Shown here piece after piece: positions 17,594 to 26,540 of a DNA stretch of 64,000 bases. The translations under genes were made by a program, and so were the position numbers. The notes beneath the pieces were generated by a model. The model worked only from the letters and a program-made list of their open reading frames with translations. It did no database searches and was not told where the DNA came from. This DNA comes from Gammaproteobacteria bacterium. Lineage in GTDB: Bacteria; Pseudomonadota; Gammaproteobacteria; SURF-13. The stretch covers positions 62,001 through 126,000 of the forward strand of contig JAUXUQ010000010.1 of assembly GCA_030680605.1 (NCBI GenBank). The letters are read 5' to 3'. Numbering within the stretch: position 1 is the first letter of the stretch; the number at the start of each line of letters is the position of its first letter.

Positions 17594-18223
17594 TTGAGTC
17601 GCCCATTACCTGCACCGCTGGCGGTAATTTTTGAGGCCGCGCTCAATCGCTATCTGGCGATGGACGCAGGTACTCAGCGCCAACTCGCGGCGTTGTCCGG
17701 CAAGGCGGTGGCGGTAGAGCTTACCGATTTTGACTGGGAGTGGGTGATGCAGGTGGAGGCCGACAGCCTGCGGGTGTTCAGCAGCTACGACGGCCCGGTG
17801 GCCGCGCGTCTGCGCGGCAGCAGCGGCGCCTTGCTGCGCATGGGCGCGGGTGACAAATCGCGTGCGGCATTTTCCTCCGGCACCGTGGAGTTCAACGGCG
17901 ACGTGGAACTGGGGCAGCGCTTCAAGACCGTGTTTGACAGCATCGACATCGACTGGGAAGAGCAGCTCTCCAAAGTAACGGGTGATGTGGCGGCACACAG
18001 TATCGGCCACGCCGTGCGCAGCACGCGCGTCTGGGGCAAGCAAACGCTGGCTACGCTGATGCAGGACTTTGCCGAGTATCAGCAGGAAGAGGCGCGCAAC
18101 CTGCCGACGCAGGAAGAGGCCGAGGCATTCAACGCAGCAGTGGATACGTTGCGCGATGACGTCGCGCGGCTGGAGCAGCGTATACGCCGTCTGGCAGACA
18201 CGAAAAAAGGCCCGCCACCATGA
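17594..18223 (+). CDS. ubiJ: Ubiquinone biosynthesis accessory factor UbiJ
   Basis: 209-residue protein with an N-terminal SCP2-like lipid-binding domain and a C-terminal coiled-coil (AAVDTLRDDVARLEQRIRRLAD). UbiJ, with UbiK, organises the soluble Ubi metabolon and binds ubiquinone precursors. The start is a TTG at 17594, 6 nt after AGAGG, which belongs to the right end of the repeat upstream. The stop overlaps the ubiB ATG by 4 bases (ATGA), so translation is coupled. Sequence similarity within the family is low; position between ubiE and ubiB supports the call. Confidence 0.9.
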   Translation: MSRPLPAPLAVIFEAALNRYLAMDAGTQRQLAALSGKAVAVELTDFDWEWVMQVEADSLRVFSSYDGPVAARLRGSSGALLRMGAGDKSRAAFSSGTVEFNGDVELGQRFKTVFDSIDIDWEEQLSKVTGDVAAHSIGHAVRSTRVWGKQTLATLMQDFAEYQQEEARNLPTQEEAEAFNAAVDTLRDDVARLEQRIRRLADTKKGPPP

Positions 18224-19875
18224 TCTCGCCGCGCCAGATGCTGCGCCTGCTGTACATCAACATCGTGCTGGTTCGGCACGGTCTGGATGAAATCATACTT
18301 GCCACCCATTTGTTCCGTCCGGTGCGCTATGTGCTCTATCTGTTTCCCTGGTACTGGCTGCGGGGCAAGCAGGCGCCGCGTGCCGTGCGTATCCGGCGTG
18401 CGCTGGAAGACCTCGGCCCGATCTTCGTCAAGTTCGGCCAACTGCTGTCCACCCGCCCCGACCTGCTGCCGGAAGACATCGCCCACGAACTGGCCTTGCT
18501 GCAAGACCAGGTGCAGCCGTTTCCCGGCGCACAGGCGCGTGCGTTTATCGAGCAGGCGTATGAAAAACCCGTGCTTGAGGTCTTCAAGGAATTCGACGAA
18601 ACGCCGCTGGCCTCCGCTTCGGTCGCCCAGGTGCATGCCGCGCAGTTGTTCGATGGCCGTCAGGTCATCATCAAGGTGCTGCGGCCCAATGTTGAGCGGG
18701 CCATCCGCCGTGACGTAAGCCTGCTCTACACCGTGGCAGGGCTGGCCGAGCGCTACTGGGCCGACGGCAAGCGCCTGCGCCCGACGGCCGTGGTGGCCGA
18801 GTTTGAAAAGACTTTGCTGGGCGAGCTCGACCTGTTGCGCGAGGCAGCCAATGCAAGCCAGTTACGGCGCAACTTTGAAGGTTCCGACCTGCTCTACGTG
18901 CCGGAGATCGTGTGGCCGCTCACGCGCCGTAACGTGATGGTGATGGAGCGCATTTTCGGCACGCCGATCAGCCATGTCAAAAGTCTGGTACAGCAGGGGG
19001 TCGATCTCAAGCGCTTGTCCGAGAACGGGGTCGAGATATTTTTCACCCAGGTATTCCGCCACAACTTTTTTCACGCCGACATGCACCCCGGCAACATCTT
19101 CGTTGCCAAGGACGGCCGCTACATGGCGGTAGACTTCGGCATCATGGGGACGCTCAGCACGCGCGACCAGCGCTATCTGGCGGAAAACCTGCTCGCCTTC
19201 TTCCACCGTGACTACCGGCGCGTGGCCGAGGCTCATGTCGATGCCGGCTGGGTGCCGCCGGGCACGCGGGTGGACGAATTCGAGGCGGCCATCCGCAGCG
19301 TGTGCGAGCCCATCTTCGAGCGCCCCTTAAGCGAGATATCCTTCGGCCAGTTGTTGCTGCGTCTGTTCCAGACCGCGCGCCAGTTCAACATGGAAGTGCA
19401 GCCGCAACTGGTGCTGCTGCAAAAAACCCTGCTCGCCATTGAAGGCCTGGGCCGTGAGCTGTATCCGGAACTGGATTTATGGCAGACCGCCAAGCCGTTT
19501 CTGGAGCGCTGGATGAGCGAACAGGTCGGCGTGCGCGGCCTGCTCAAGGCGCTGAAGGAAAACGCGCCGGTGTGGGCGGAAAAACTGCCCGACCTGCCGC
19601 TGCTGGTGCACGACTTTTTGCAACAGGCGCACGAAGGCAAATCAAAGGTGGAGTGGAAGTCGGACGAAATCGCCAAGCTGCGGCGTGAAATCCGCCGCGC
19701 GCAGCGGCGCAACTACAGCGTCATTGTCGGCAGCGCGCTCATCATCAGCGCCGCCATCGTCAAGGGCCTCGACGGCTTTGCGCCCACCATGCTGGGTGAT
19801 GCGCCACTGTTGACCTGGGTGCTGGCTGGCTTGGGTGGGCTGCTGGTGATCGCCGCGTGGCCGGATGATAAATAG
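18220..19875 (+). CDS. ubiB: UbiB ubiquinone biosynthesis ATPase/kinase-like protein
   Basis: ABC1/COQ8/ADCK-family protein of 551 residues needed for ubiquinone synthesis; acts as an ATPase at the inner membrane. It shows the family KxGQ motif in FVKFGQLLSTRPDLLP, an Ala-rich loop (SASVAQVHAA), the lysine strand VIIKVLRP, HADMHPGNIFV and the DFG-type VDFGIMG. Two hydrophobic C-terminal segments (VIVGSALIISAAIV and TWVLAGLGGLLVIAAW) anchor it. It ends the ubiEJB unit; the AT-rich island begins right after. Confidence 0.97.
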   Translation: MISPRQMLRLLYINIVLVRHGLDEIILATHLFRPVRYVLYLFPWYWLRGKQAPRAVRIRRALEDLGPIFVKFGQLLSTRPDLLPEDIAHELALLQDQVQPFPGAQARAFIEQAYEKPVLEVFKEFDETPLASASVAQVHAAQLFDGRQVIIKVLRPNVERAIRRDVSLLYTVAGLAERYWADGKRLRPTAVVAEFEKTLLGELDLLREAANASQLRRNFEGSDLLYVPEIVWPLTRRNVMVMERIFGTPISHVKSLVQQGVDLKRLSENGVEIFFTQVFRHNFFHADMHPGNIFVAKDGRYMAVDFGIMGTLSTRDQRYLAENLLAFFHRDYRRVAEAHVDAGWVPPGTRVDEFEAAIRSVCEPIFERPLSEISFGQLLLRLFQTARQFNMEVQPQLVLLQKTLLAIEGLGRELYPELDLWQTAKPFLERWMSEQVGVRGLLKALKENAPVWAEKLPDLPLLVHDFLQQAHEGKSKVEWKSDEIAKLRREIRRAQRRNYSVIVGSALIISAAIVKGLDGFAPTMLGDAPLLTWVLAGLGGLLVIAAWPDDK

Positions 19876-19936
19876 CAGGCTCATTAAAGGGTAGGCTCTA
19901 ACCACTTTAGTGTTGATGTGATTAATAGGGGCCGGA

Positions 19937-19966
19937 TTGACCGTCAGTTATGTAGTGCTGTACCCT
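19937..19966 (+). promoter_or_regulatory. Candidate promoter of the AT-rich island
   Basis: TTGACC (19937-19942), an 18-bp spacer and TACCCT (19961-19966) lie about 30 bp upstream of the first gene's ATG. The -10 element is weak, so this is only a candidate. Confidence 0.35.
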
Positions 19967-19995
19967 GTGTGAACTTACGATCCCTGTTATATGCT

Positions 19996-20742
19996 ATGCA
20001 AACTCTTCCAAAAAAACTTAAGAAAGAACCGCTGATAGATGCCGTGTTTGAGGTGCGTTTCACTAGCGCATTTCCGGCCGGAGGTGTATTGCCAGGCTTG
20101 TTATTTGGAAATCTTGATGGCGACAAGAAGATTGAGCAGCTTCCACTGTCGCAGTTACCCCAAGTTATGCGGGATGAAGATCCGAACTTGCGGTTTGCGC
20201 CATTGAGCCGACTCGACTGGGGGCAATTTTATATCAACATTGGCGACCGTAGTGTTTCAGTTGGTTTTAAATATCCGTACCCTGGCTGGAATAGTTTCAA
20301 GCCAGCAATTATTAAGGTAATGGACGCTCTGAAAGGTGCAAATGTTATAAAGTCTGTAGATCGGTACTCGCTCAAGTATATTGACTTGCTTCCCGCAACT
20401 GACCTTCGAGAACAGGTGTCACTCGTAAATTTTGACGTAACTCTTGCTGGGCATAAATTAAAAGATGAGGCATTTCAAATTCGGTTAGACATTCCGAGAG
20501 GTGACTTCATTCATGTGGTTCAGATGGTGTCATCTGCAACAGCCACCCTGCATACTGGCGAGTCCAAGCAAGGGCTGATTGTTGATGTTGACACTATTGC
20601 CAACCAACAAGGCGAGACATTAGAAGGTTTGCTTAGCGAATTTTCTGACAAGTTGGAGACAATACATACAGCAAATAAGAAAGTATTTTTTGATTGCCTA
20701 AAGCCAGAAACCATCAAGGCACTAGAGCCAGAATATGTATGA
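19996..20742 (+). CDS. TIGR04255-like sporadically distributed protein
   Basis: About 248 residues, beginning MQTLPKKLKKEPLIDAVFEV. The opening KxPLxxAxxEVRF, the central RYSLKYIDLL and a C-terminal DTIANQQGETLEGLLSEFSDKLETIH with FFDCLKPETI match my recollection of the TIGR04255 family, whose function is unknown and whose distribution is patchy. The longer frame from 19918 is less likely; the family start is near 19996. No signal peptide or membrane segment. GC is about 40-42 % in sampled lines, against 60-68 % in ubiB, a sign of transfer. Its 3' end overlaps the next gene by 8 bp. Confidence 0.7.
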   Translation: MQTLPKKLKKEPLIDAVFEVRFTSAFPAGGVLPGLLFGNLDGDKKIEQLPLSQLPQVMRDEDPNLRFAPLSRLDWGQFYINIGDRSVSVGFKYPYPGWNSFKPAIIKVMDALKGANVIKSVDRYSLKYIDLLPATDLREQVSLVNFDVTLAGHKLKDEAFQIRLDIPRGDFIHVVQMVSSATATLHTGESKQGLIVDVDTIANQQGETLEGLLSEFSDKLETIHTANKKVFFDCLKPETIKALEPEYV

Positions 20743-21256
20743 TATTTACTACAACCAAGCATTAAGTAAATTTAATCCAGTATTGATGGCGGGAATGCTT
20801 GCTATGCACTCTTTGCCAGTGATTGCACAGCCAGACATGGAAGAACAGTGCAGCAAAAGCATATTGGATGCTGCTTACCGCGCATCAACAAATTCTGCGA
20901 CATATTCACACTTAAGCAGCATCTTCACAGGTAAGTACAGCTACGCTACCGCGAAATTTTCGCAGCCATGGATGACATCCGAGTTGGCGGATTTTCTCCT
21001 TCGTTCCTCACAAGTTTCTTTGGAGGGGTTGGATTATTTGCTAGTGGCAATACATGATACTTATGGCGACGTGCAAATAGATACCGTCATGCATACTGAT
21101 CCTGAAGAGGGGTGGATCAAACCAGTTTTTATTGTTCATTCTGGGATAGAAGATTTTGATAATCTTATGGATATTGAGGATAGTTTTTTTGTTAAAGCAA
21201 CTAGTGACCCGACCCTTCGTGCAATACTGCCTTTTGTCGTAGTGTCGCAGGCCTAA
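20735..21256 (+). CDS. Hypothetical protein, middle gene of the AT-rich island
   Basis: 173-residue protein I do not recognise. It starts inside the end of the TIGR04255-like gene and its TAA directly abuts the ATG of the HEPN gene, so the three are translationally linked. It is acidic, with DIEDSFFVKATSDPTLRAILPFVVV at the end and a predicted mixed alpha/beta character. The first 30 residues have a weak hydrophobic stretch (VLMAGMLAMHSLPVIA), not a clear signal peptide. A later in-frame Met at codon 18 or 21 could be the true start. Local GC falls to about 30 % near 21121-21180. Confidence 0.65.
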   Translation: MYDIYYNQALSKFNPVLMAGMLAMHSLPVIAQPDMEEQCSKSILDAAYRASTNSATYSHLSSIFTGKYSYATAKFSQPWMTSELADFLLRSSQVSLEGLDYLLVAIHDTYGDVQIDTVMHTDPEEGWIKPVFIVHSGIEDFDNLMDIEDSFFVKATSDPTLRAILPFVVVSQA

Positions 21257-21610
21257 ATGGCTTTCAACCCTGTCGATTTCTATCACCTCGCTGGCTGGTT
21301 GTTTGCGCAGCAAAATCCGCACGACGAAGCCCGTGCTCGGGCCGTCATCTCCAAAGCGTATTATGGCGCTTTTCTTGAGGCAAGAAATAAGGCTGGTATC
21401 ACCGACAAGTCACCCGGCGTACACAAAAAAGTCCGTGCCCATTATTACTGTAAGGGCCATTTGGCACTTGCAAATCGGCTCGATGATTCTAGGATTAAGC
21501 GCAATGGCGCTGACTATGATACGGCTCTAACCATAACATCAAGGGATTCCGGAAAGGCTCTTAAACTGGCAAAGAGAATACTGCAAGACCTTGGGGTTGC
21601 TCTAGTGTAA
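21257..21610 (+). CDS. HEPN-domain protein
   Basis: 117-residue alpha-helical protein with the features of HEPN domains: an N-terminal helix RARAVISKAYYGAFLEARN (the AYYGAF motif) and a later RIKRNGADYD (residues 79-88), equivalent to the RNxADY motif of this fold. HEPN proteins are often RNases in toxin-antitoxin or phage-defence systems, or nucleotidyltransferase partners. A canonical RxxxxH is not obvious, so catalytic activity is uncertain. The ATG immediately follows the stop of the previous gene. No nucleotidyltransferase (MNT) gene is adjacent. Confidence 0.75.
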   Translation: MAFNPVDFYHLAGWLFAQQNPHDEARARAVISKAYYGAFLEARNKAGITDKSPGVHKKVRAHYYCKGHLALANRLDDSRIKRNGADYDTALTITSRDSGKALKLAKRILQDLGVALV

Positions 21611-21727
21611 CTGGCTTGTGCAAGGCGCATTCAAGGGGGCAGTGAGTAGCATGGGTGGAATGAAATGAAACCTAGGGAATACTCCCCTGCTTGTGTATTC
21701 AGGTATCGCTTGATGCTGTGAACGTTG

Positions 21728-22285
21728 CTATTGATGTGGCCGCTGCAAATCAGCCTCCACCGCATCCCGCTTTTCCTTCCCCGACAATAACTCAATCAGT
21801 TCCAGCGCAAAATCCATCGCCGTGCCGGGGCCGCGCGAGGTGATGACCTTTCCGTCTTTGACCACAGGATTATTTTCAATCGTGATGTTGGGTGCGGCGA
21901 GTTTTTCCAGCGTGCCGGGAAAGCCGGTGGCGCGTTTGCCGTCGAGCAGGCCCGCGTGCGCGAGCACGGTGGGTGCGGCGCAGATGGCGGCGGTGAATTT
22001 TCCGCCGTGCGCCATTTTTTCCAGCAGGGAATGGATGCGGGCGTCGTTGTTGAGGTTGTCGCTACCGGGCTGGCCGCCGGGCAGGACTACCATGTCGTAG
22101 TCGAGCTTCAGCGCTTCATCGAGCGTGGTGTCGGCCAGCAGCCGGGTGCCACGGCTGGCCACTACCGGCTCGGCGTCGAGGCCGGCGGTAACAACGCTGA
22201 TGCCCGCGCGGCGCAGCAGGTCGATGAGGGTGACGGCCTCGAGTTCTTCACAGCCCTGGGCGAGAGGAACCAGTACGCGAGGCAT
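21728..22285 (-). CDS. DJ-1/PfpI family protein (YajL-like)
   Basis: 185-residue DJ-1 superfamily protein. MPRVLVPLAQGCEELEAVTLIDLLRRAGI opens with the conserved Glu; the nucleophile elbow is FTAAICAAPTVLAHAG with the reactive Cys; VVLPGGQPGSDNL and ATGFPGTLEKL are family blocks. YajL-type proteins protect proteins and nucleotides from glyoxals and oxidation and have chaperone activity, though the deglycase activity is disputed. It lies 48 bp downstream of ctpA on the same strand and may be its last operon member. Confidence 0.9.
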   Translation of the reverse strand: MPRVLVPLAQGCEELEAVTLIDLLRRAGISVVTAGLDAEPVVASRGTRLLADTTLDEALKLDYDMVVLPGGQPGSDNLNNDARIHSLLEKMAHGGKFTAAICAAPTVLAHAGLLDGKRATGFPGTLEKLAAPNITIENNPVVKDGKVITSRGPGTAMDFALELIELLSGKEKRDAVEADLQRPHQ

Positions 22286-22333
22286 GCCGCGGGCTCCGGC
22301 TAGTGGTGGGCCCGCCGCAGGCAGTGCGCAGCG

Positions 22334-23668
22334 CTATTCATTGCTGCTGCGCGATTGCAGTATCGCCATGCCCTTGAGCAGGGTGAGGGCCTCGTGCAGC
22401 GGGTAGTCGCTGCTGATGAGCGGCTCCTTGCTGTCGCCCTGTGCCGCGCCTGCATCACTGGTGCTCTTGGCCTTGTCGCCATTGCCGTTGGTGAGGTGGC
22501 GGGTCAAGTCGGCTTCCTTGAGCGGCTCCATCACGGAGCCTTCGCCCACAGTCACCTTGACGTTGTCGATGATGATGTCGGGCATGATGCCCTCGGCCTG
22601 TATCGAGCGCCCGTTGGGCGTGTAGTAGAGCGCCGTGGTGAGCTTCAACGCCGTGTCGTTGGTGACAGGCAATATGGTCTGTACCGAGCCCTTGCCGAAG
22701 GTCTTGCTGCCCATGATGACGGCACGCTTGTGGTCTTGCAGTGCACCGGCCACGATTTCCGAGGCCGAGGCCGAGCCGCCATTGACCAGCACAATCATCG
22801 GCGCGCCCTTGAGTACGTCACCGGGAGTAGCGGTAAAGCGCATCTTGGAATCCTTGACCCGGCCCTCGGTGTAAACGAGCAGACCCTTTTCGATAAAGGC
22901 GTCGCTGACGGTCACCGCCGCGCTCAGCACACCGCCCGGATCATTGCGCAGGTCGAGCACCATGCCCTTGAGGCTGCCGCCGTTGTCTTTCTTGAGCTGG
23001 CTGACGGCCTCAATCAAATTGGTGCCGGTCTGGGCCTGGAACTGCGAGACGCGCACATAGCCATAGCCCGGTGTCAGCGTGCGGAACTTGACGCTTTTCA
23101 CCTTGATTACGGCGCGCGTGAGGATGATGTTGAGCGGTTTTTCTTCGCCCTTGCGCAACACGGTGAGGGTGATTTTGGTGCCGACGTCGCCGCGCATCAT
23201 CTTGACGGCATCGTTCAGACTCATGCCCTGCAACGGTACGTCATCAAGACGGACAATCAGGTCGCCGGCCTGCATGCCGCCGCGGCTGGCGGGCGTGTCA
23301 TCGATGGGCGAGATTACCTTGACGAGGCCGTTTTCCATGCTGACTTCAAGGCCGAGGCCGCCGAATTCGCCGCTGGTGCCGATCTGCAGTTCCTTGTAGG
23401 CGTCGGCATCGAGGTAGGCGGAGTGCGGGTCCAGCCCCGCCAGCATGCCTTGTATGGCATGGTTGAGCAGGGTTTTGTCGTCCACGGCTTCGACGTAGTC
23501 GCTTTTGACGCGACCAAAGACCTCGGTGAAGGTGCGCAACTCGGCGAGTGGCAGGCTGCTGTCTGCCATGTTTTCGCGGTCGGCAAAGACGCTGTGCCCG
23601 ATGGTGAGCGATGCGCCGAGTACCAGCCCGAGTGCCAGCATGAGGAAGGTGCGTAGTGTGGGCTTCAT
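22334..23668 (-). CDS. ctpA: S41-family C-terminal processing peptidase
   Basis: Periplasmic PDZ-protease of 444 residues. The N-terminal signal sequence/anchor is LMLALGLVLGASLTIG. A PDZ domain (~95-170) contains GLGLEVSMENGLVKVISPIDDTPASRGGMQAGDLI. The S41 catalytic domain has VLDLRNDPGGVL, the serine in NGGSASASEIVAGAL and the lysine in GSKTFGKGSVQTILP, the Ser-Lys dyad. A low-complexity tail follows (NGNGDKAKSTSDAGAAQGD). These enzymes trim periplasmic proteins, in several species murein hydrolases. It is in the common order gpmI-envC-ctpA. Confidence 0.95.
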   Translation of the reverse strand: MKPTLRTFLMLALGLVLGASLTIGHSVFADRENMADSSLPLAELRTFTEVFGRVKSDYVEAVDDKTLLNHAIQGMLAGLDPHSAYLDADAYKELQIGTSGEFGGLGLEVSMENGLVKVISPIDDTPASRGGMQAGDLIVRLDDVPLQGMSLNDAVKMMRGDVGTKITLTVLRKGEEKPLNIILTRAVIKVKSVKFRTLTPGYGYVRVSQFQAQTGTNLIEAVSQLKKDNGGSLKGMVLDLRNDPGGVLSAAVTVSDAFIEKGLLVYTEGRVKDSKMRFTATPGDVLKGAPMIVLVNGGSASASEIVAGALQDHKRAVIMGSKTFGKGSVQTILPVTNDTALKLTTALYYTPNGRSIQAEGIMPDIIIDNVKVTVGEGSVMEPLKEADLTRHLTNGNGDKAKSTSDAGAAQGDSKEPLISSDYPLHEALTLLKGMAILQSRSSNE

Positions 23669-23706
23669 TTATAACTCCGTGACGCCGTTTAGGGTGCGCC
23701 TGCTCT

Positions 23707-24882
23707 TTAGTTGTTGCTGCCGCGTTTTGGTTCCTGTGGCAGGCACCAGGCGAGCGGGTCGCGCGGCAGGCCTTGCTCACGTATTTCAAAATATACTCCG
23801 GGGCGTTTGTGGCTGCCACTGACCCCCATTGCAGCGATGCTCTCGCCTGCTTCCACCCAATCGCCCACCCCCTTATACAGGGCCTGATTGTGTCCGTACA
23901 GGGTCATGTAGCCGTCGCCGTGGTCTATGATGGTCAATAAACCGAAGCCACGCAGCCATTCGGCAAACACCACCCGGCCGGGCGATACCGCCTGCACCGT
24001 GTCGCCGGCGTGGCCTTCAATCAACACGCCCTGTGCGCGTGACCGCTCGCTGCTCGGTGCAGTAACTGTGCCAGGGGCGGGCCAGGGGAGTGCGCCCTTG
24101 AGCGCCGCAAACGCGGTGTGGCTCGGGCTGTCCGGCGGGCGCGGCGCCGATGTAAGGCGTTGCAGCAGTGCATCGAGTGCGCGCTCATCTTCCAGCAGCC
24201 GCGCAAGATCGGTATCTTTGCGCTGAATGTCGGTGTTGAGGCGGGCGAGGATCAGGGTGCGCGCCTGCTGACCCTCGTCCAGTATCTCCTTCTCCTGCTG
24301 TTGCGCGCGGTGCAGTTTGGCCAGCTGCATGCGCTGCTGGCCGATGGCGTGCTCCGCCGCTGCCATGCGTGCAAGGTCTGTCTCCGCACGCACGATGTGC
24401 CCGGTGCGGACACGGTTCAGATAATCGTAGTATATCAGGCTGCGCCCCACCCGGGCAGGGTCTTGCTGGTTGAGCAGCAGCTTAAGACGGTCCTGGCGCC
24501 CCATCAGGTAGGCCGCGCGGATTTGCGCGGCGAGGGTGTTGCGTTGGGCGCTCATTGCGTCGGCCAGTCGCCCCCGATCCTGTTGCAGACGGGCAAGCTG
24601 GGCGTTGTGCGCCTCCACGTCGGCGTCAAGCCGGCGCAGGCGCTGGTTGATGCGACCGATGGCCTGTTCGCTGGTCTTGAGCGAATTCACCAGCTCATTC
24701 TGGGCGGCGTGTTCGTTGGCGAGCGTGGCACGCAAGGCCTGTATGCGCGTCCGCAGTTGTTCGAGTTCCTGGCGCGTGTGGGTGATGTCGTCGTCGGCAG
24801 CGACGGCGGGGCCCGCGTTGTGTATGAGCAGCGCGGTGGCCAACAGCAGCCAGCGACAGGCTGTCAGAGGGCCTCTGGTCAA
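23707..24882 (-). CDS. envC: Murein hydrolase activator EnvC
   Basis: 391-residue periplasmic protein with a signal peptide (LLLATALLIHNAGPAVA), a long coiled-coil (~30-245, many QL/RL heptads) and a C-terminal LytM/M23 domain (~280-385). The LytM zinc ligands are degenerate (GHAGDTVQAV and LYGHN in place of HxxxD and HxH), as in EnvC, which activates cell-division amidases and does not cut itself. Start is a TTG at 24882 with AAGGTG upstream; no internal Met would keep the signal peptide. It starts 11 bp after the gpmI stop. Confidence 0.92.
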   Translation of the reverse strand: MTRGPLTACRWLLLATALLIHNAGPAVAADDDITHTRQELEQLRTRIQALRATLANEHAAQNELVNSLKTSEQAIGRINQRLRRLDADVEAHNAQLARLQQDRGRLADAMSAQRNTLAAQIRAAYLMGRQDRLKLLLNQQDPARVGRSLIYYDYLNRVRTGHIVRAETDLARMAAAEHAIGQQRMQLAKLHRAQQQEKEILDEGQQARTLILARLNTDIQRKDTDLARLLEDERALDALLQRLTSAPRPPDSPSHTAFAALKGALPWPAPGTVTAPSSERSRAQGVLIEGHAGDTVQAVSPGRVVFAEWLRGFGLLTIIDHGDGYMTLYGHNQALYKGVGDWVEAGESIAAMGVSGSHKRPGVYFEIREQGLPRDPLAWCLPQEPKRGSNN

Positions 24883-24893
24883 GTCAGGGCACC

Positions 24894-26441
24894 TTAGGGG
24901 GCAAGCTCCACCAGCGGGATGCCGCTCATCTCCGCTGGCACCGGCAGCCCCATGAGCACCAGCATCGTGGGGGCGACATCCGCCAGCACGCCGTCATTGC
25001 TAAGGTGCGCAGGACGGCCCACGTAAATCAGCGGCACCGGGTTGGTGGTGTGCGCGGTGTGGGCCTGGCCGGTACCATCGCCAATCAACTGCTCGGCATT
25101 GCCGTGGTCGGCGGTGATGAGCATCTCGCCGCCCGCTTTCTGCAGCGCCTCGTGTACCCGGCCCAGGCAGGTGTCCAGTGCCTCTATGGCCTTGATCGTG
25201 GCGGCGTAATTGCCGGTGTGGCCGACCATGTCGGGATTGGCAAAATTGCAGATGATGACATCGTATTTGCCGCCTGCAATCGCGGCAACCAGCTTGTCGG
25301 TCACCTCACTGGCGCTCATCTCCGGTTGCAGGTCGTAGGTGGCGACATTGGGCGAAGGGATGAGGATACGGTCTTCACCCTCAAATGGTTGCTCCTCGCC
25401 GCCGTTGAAAAAGAAGGTGACATGCGCGTACTTCTCGGTCTCGGCGATGCGCAACTGGCGCAGGCCGTGGCGCGCGATGTAGGCGCCGAACACGTTGTGC
25501 AGGCGCTCGGACGGAAAGGCCACCGGCACGTCGAATTTGTCGTTGTATTCGGTCAGGCTCACAAAGGCGCCGAGTCTGGGCTTGAGGGCGCGCTCAAATC
25601 CCTCGAAGTCAGGCTCGATGAAGGGCCGCGTGATCTGGCGTGCGCGATCGGAGCGGAAGTTCATGAACACCACCACGTCGCCGTCTGTCATGCCCACCGG
25701 CTGCGCGCCGGTGGGCACAATGGCGGTGGCCCTGACGAATTCGTCGGATTCATCGCGTGCATAGGCCTGCTCCAGCGCCGCAGTTGCCGTCGGCGCCTGG
25801 AACGCTGCCTGACCCTGGGTGATGAGGTCGTAGGCGGCCTGGATGCGCGGCCAGCGGTGATCGCGATCCATGGCATAGTAGCGGCCGATGATGGAGGCGA
25901 CGCGCCCGTGGCCGAGTGCCGTGCATTTGTCTTCCAATGCCTTGATGGAGGCCGCTGCGCTGCGTGGCGGGGTGTCGCGGCCGTCGAGGAAGACATGTAC
26001 ATACACCTGCCTGGCACCACGTTTTACCGCCAGATCCAGCATGGCAAGAATGTGCTCCTCGTGGCTGTGCACGCCGCCCGGCGAGAGCAGGCCCATGATA
26101 TGCACAGCTTTGCCACTGCCAACAGCCTTGTCTACGGCCCGCGTCAGCGTCTGGTTGGTGAAAAATGCGCCGCTCTTGATGGCGCGGCTGATGCGCGAAA
26201 ATTCCTGATATACGACGCGGCCGGCGCCGAGGTTCAGGTGGCCGACTTCAGAGTTGCCCATCTGGTCGGCAGGCAGGCCCACATCGGTGCCCGAGGTGCG
26301 CAACAGCATGTGCGGGTAGGTGTTCCAGAGCCGCTCCCATACAGGCTTGCGCGCGTTGCGCACGGCGTTGCCTGCAGGCTTCTCACTGTAGCCCCAGCCG
26401 TCGAGAATGATCAGGGCCAAAGGCTTGTGTGCGGATGGCAT
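24894..26441 (-). CDS. gpmI: 2,3-bisphosphoglycerate-independent phosphoglycerate mutase
   Basis: Interconverts 3- and 2-phosphoglycerate using two Mn ions, with no need for the bisphospho cofactor. 515 residues, alkaline phosphatase superfamily. [11 protein letters not shown] with the first metal Asp, the phosphoserine nucleophile in [38 protein letters not shown], and the later metal ligands in [13 protein letters not shown] and [10 protein letters not shown] are all present. First gene of the gpmI-envC-ctpA unit, divergent from the rhodanese gene. Confidence 0.97.
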   Translation of the reverse strand: MPSAHKPLALIILDGWGYSEKPAGNAVRNARKPVWERLWNTYPHMLLRTSGTDVGLPADQMGNSEVGHLNLGAGRVVYQEFSRISRAIKSGAFFTNQTLTRAVDKAVGSGKAVHIMGLLSPGGVHSHEEHILAMLDLAVKRGARQVYVHVFLDGRDTPPRSAAASIKALEDKCTALGHGRVASIIGRYYAMDRDHRWPRIQAAYDLITQGQAAFQAPTATAALEQAYARDESDEFVRATAIVPTGAQPVGMTDGDVVVFMNFRSDRARQITRPFIEPDFEGFERALKPRLGAFVSLTEYNDKFDVPVAFPSERLHNVFGAYIARHGLRQLRIAETEKYAHVTFFFNGGEEQPFEGEDRILIPSPNVATYDLQPEMSASEVTDKLVAAIAGGKYDVIICNFANPDMVGHTGNYAATIKAIEALDTCLGRVHEALQKAGGEMLITADHGNAEQLIGDGTGQAHTAHTTNPVPLIYVGRPAHLSNDGVLADVAPTMLVLMGLPVPAEMSGIPLVELAP

Positions 26442-26540
26442 AGGCGGTGTATTTTAAATTACTGATGCAGATGGGTTCAAAGGCCGTTATTATATAGCGT
26501 TTACGCGCTTAGCGCAGCCCCGCAGCTAGCGACCGGAACC

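Noticed and set aside
22355-23656. 433-codon open frame opposite ctpA
   Set aside because: Antisense shadow; composition and lack of motifs, with an intact protease on the other strand.
23707-24882. EnvC as an active M23 peptidase
   Set aside because: Zinc-ligand motifs are degenerate, matching the non-catalytic activator EnvC rather than an endopeptidase.
25005-26465. 486-codon open frame opposite gpmI
   Set aside because: Antisense shadow in GC-rich DNA; His/Gly/Val-rich with no domain, while the opposite strand encodes a complete gpmI.
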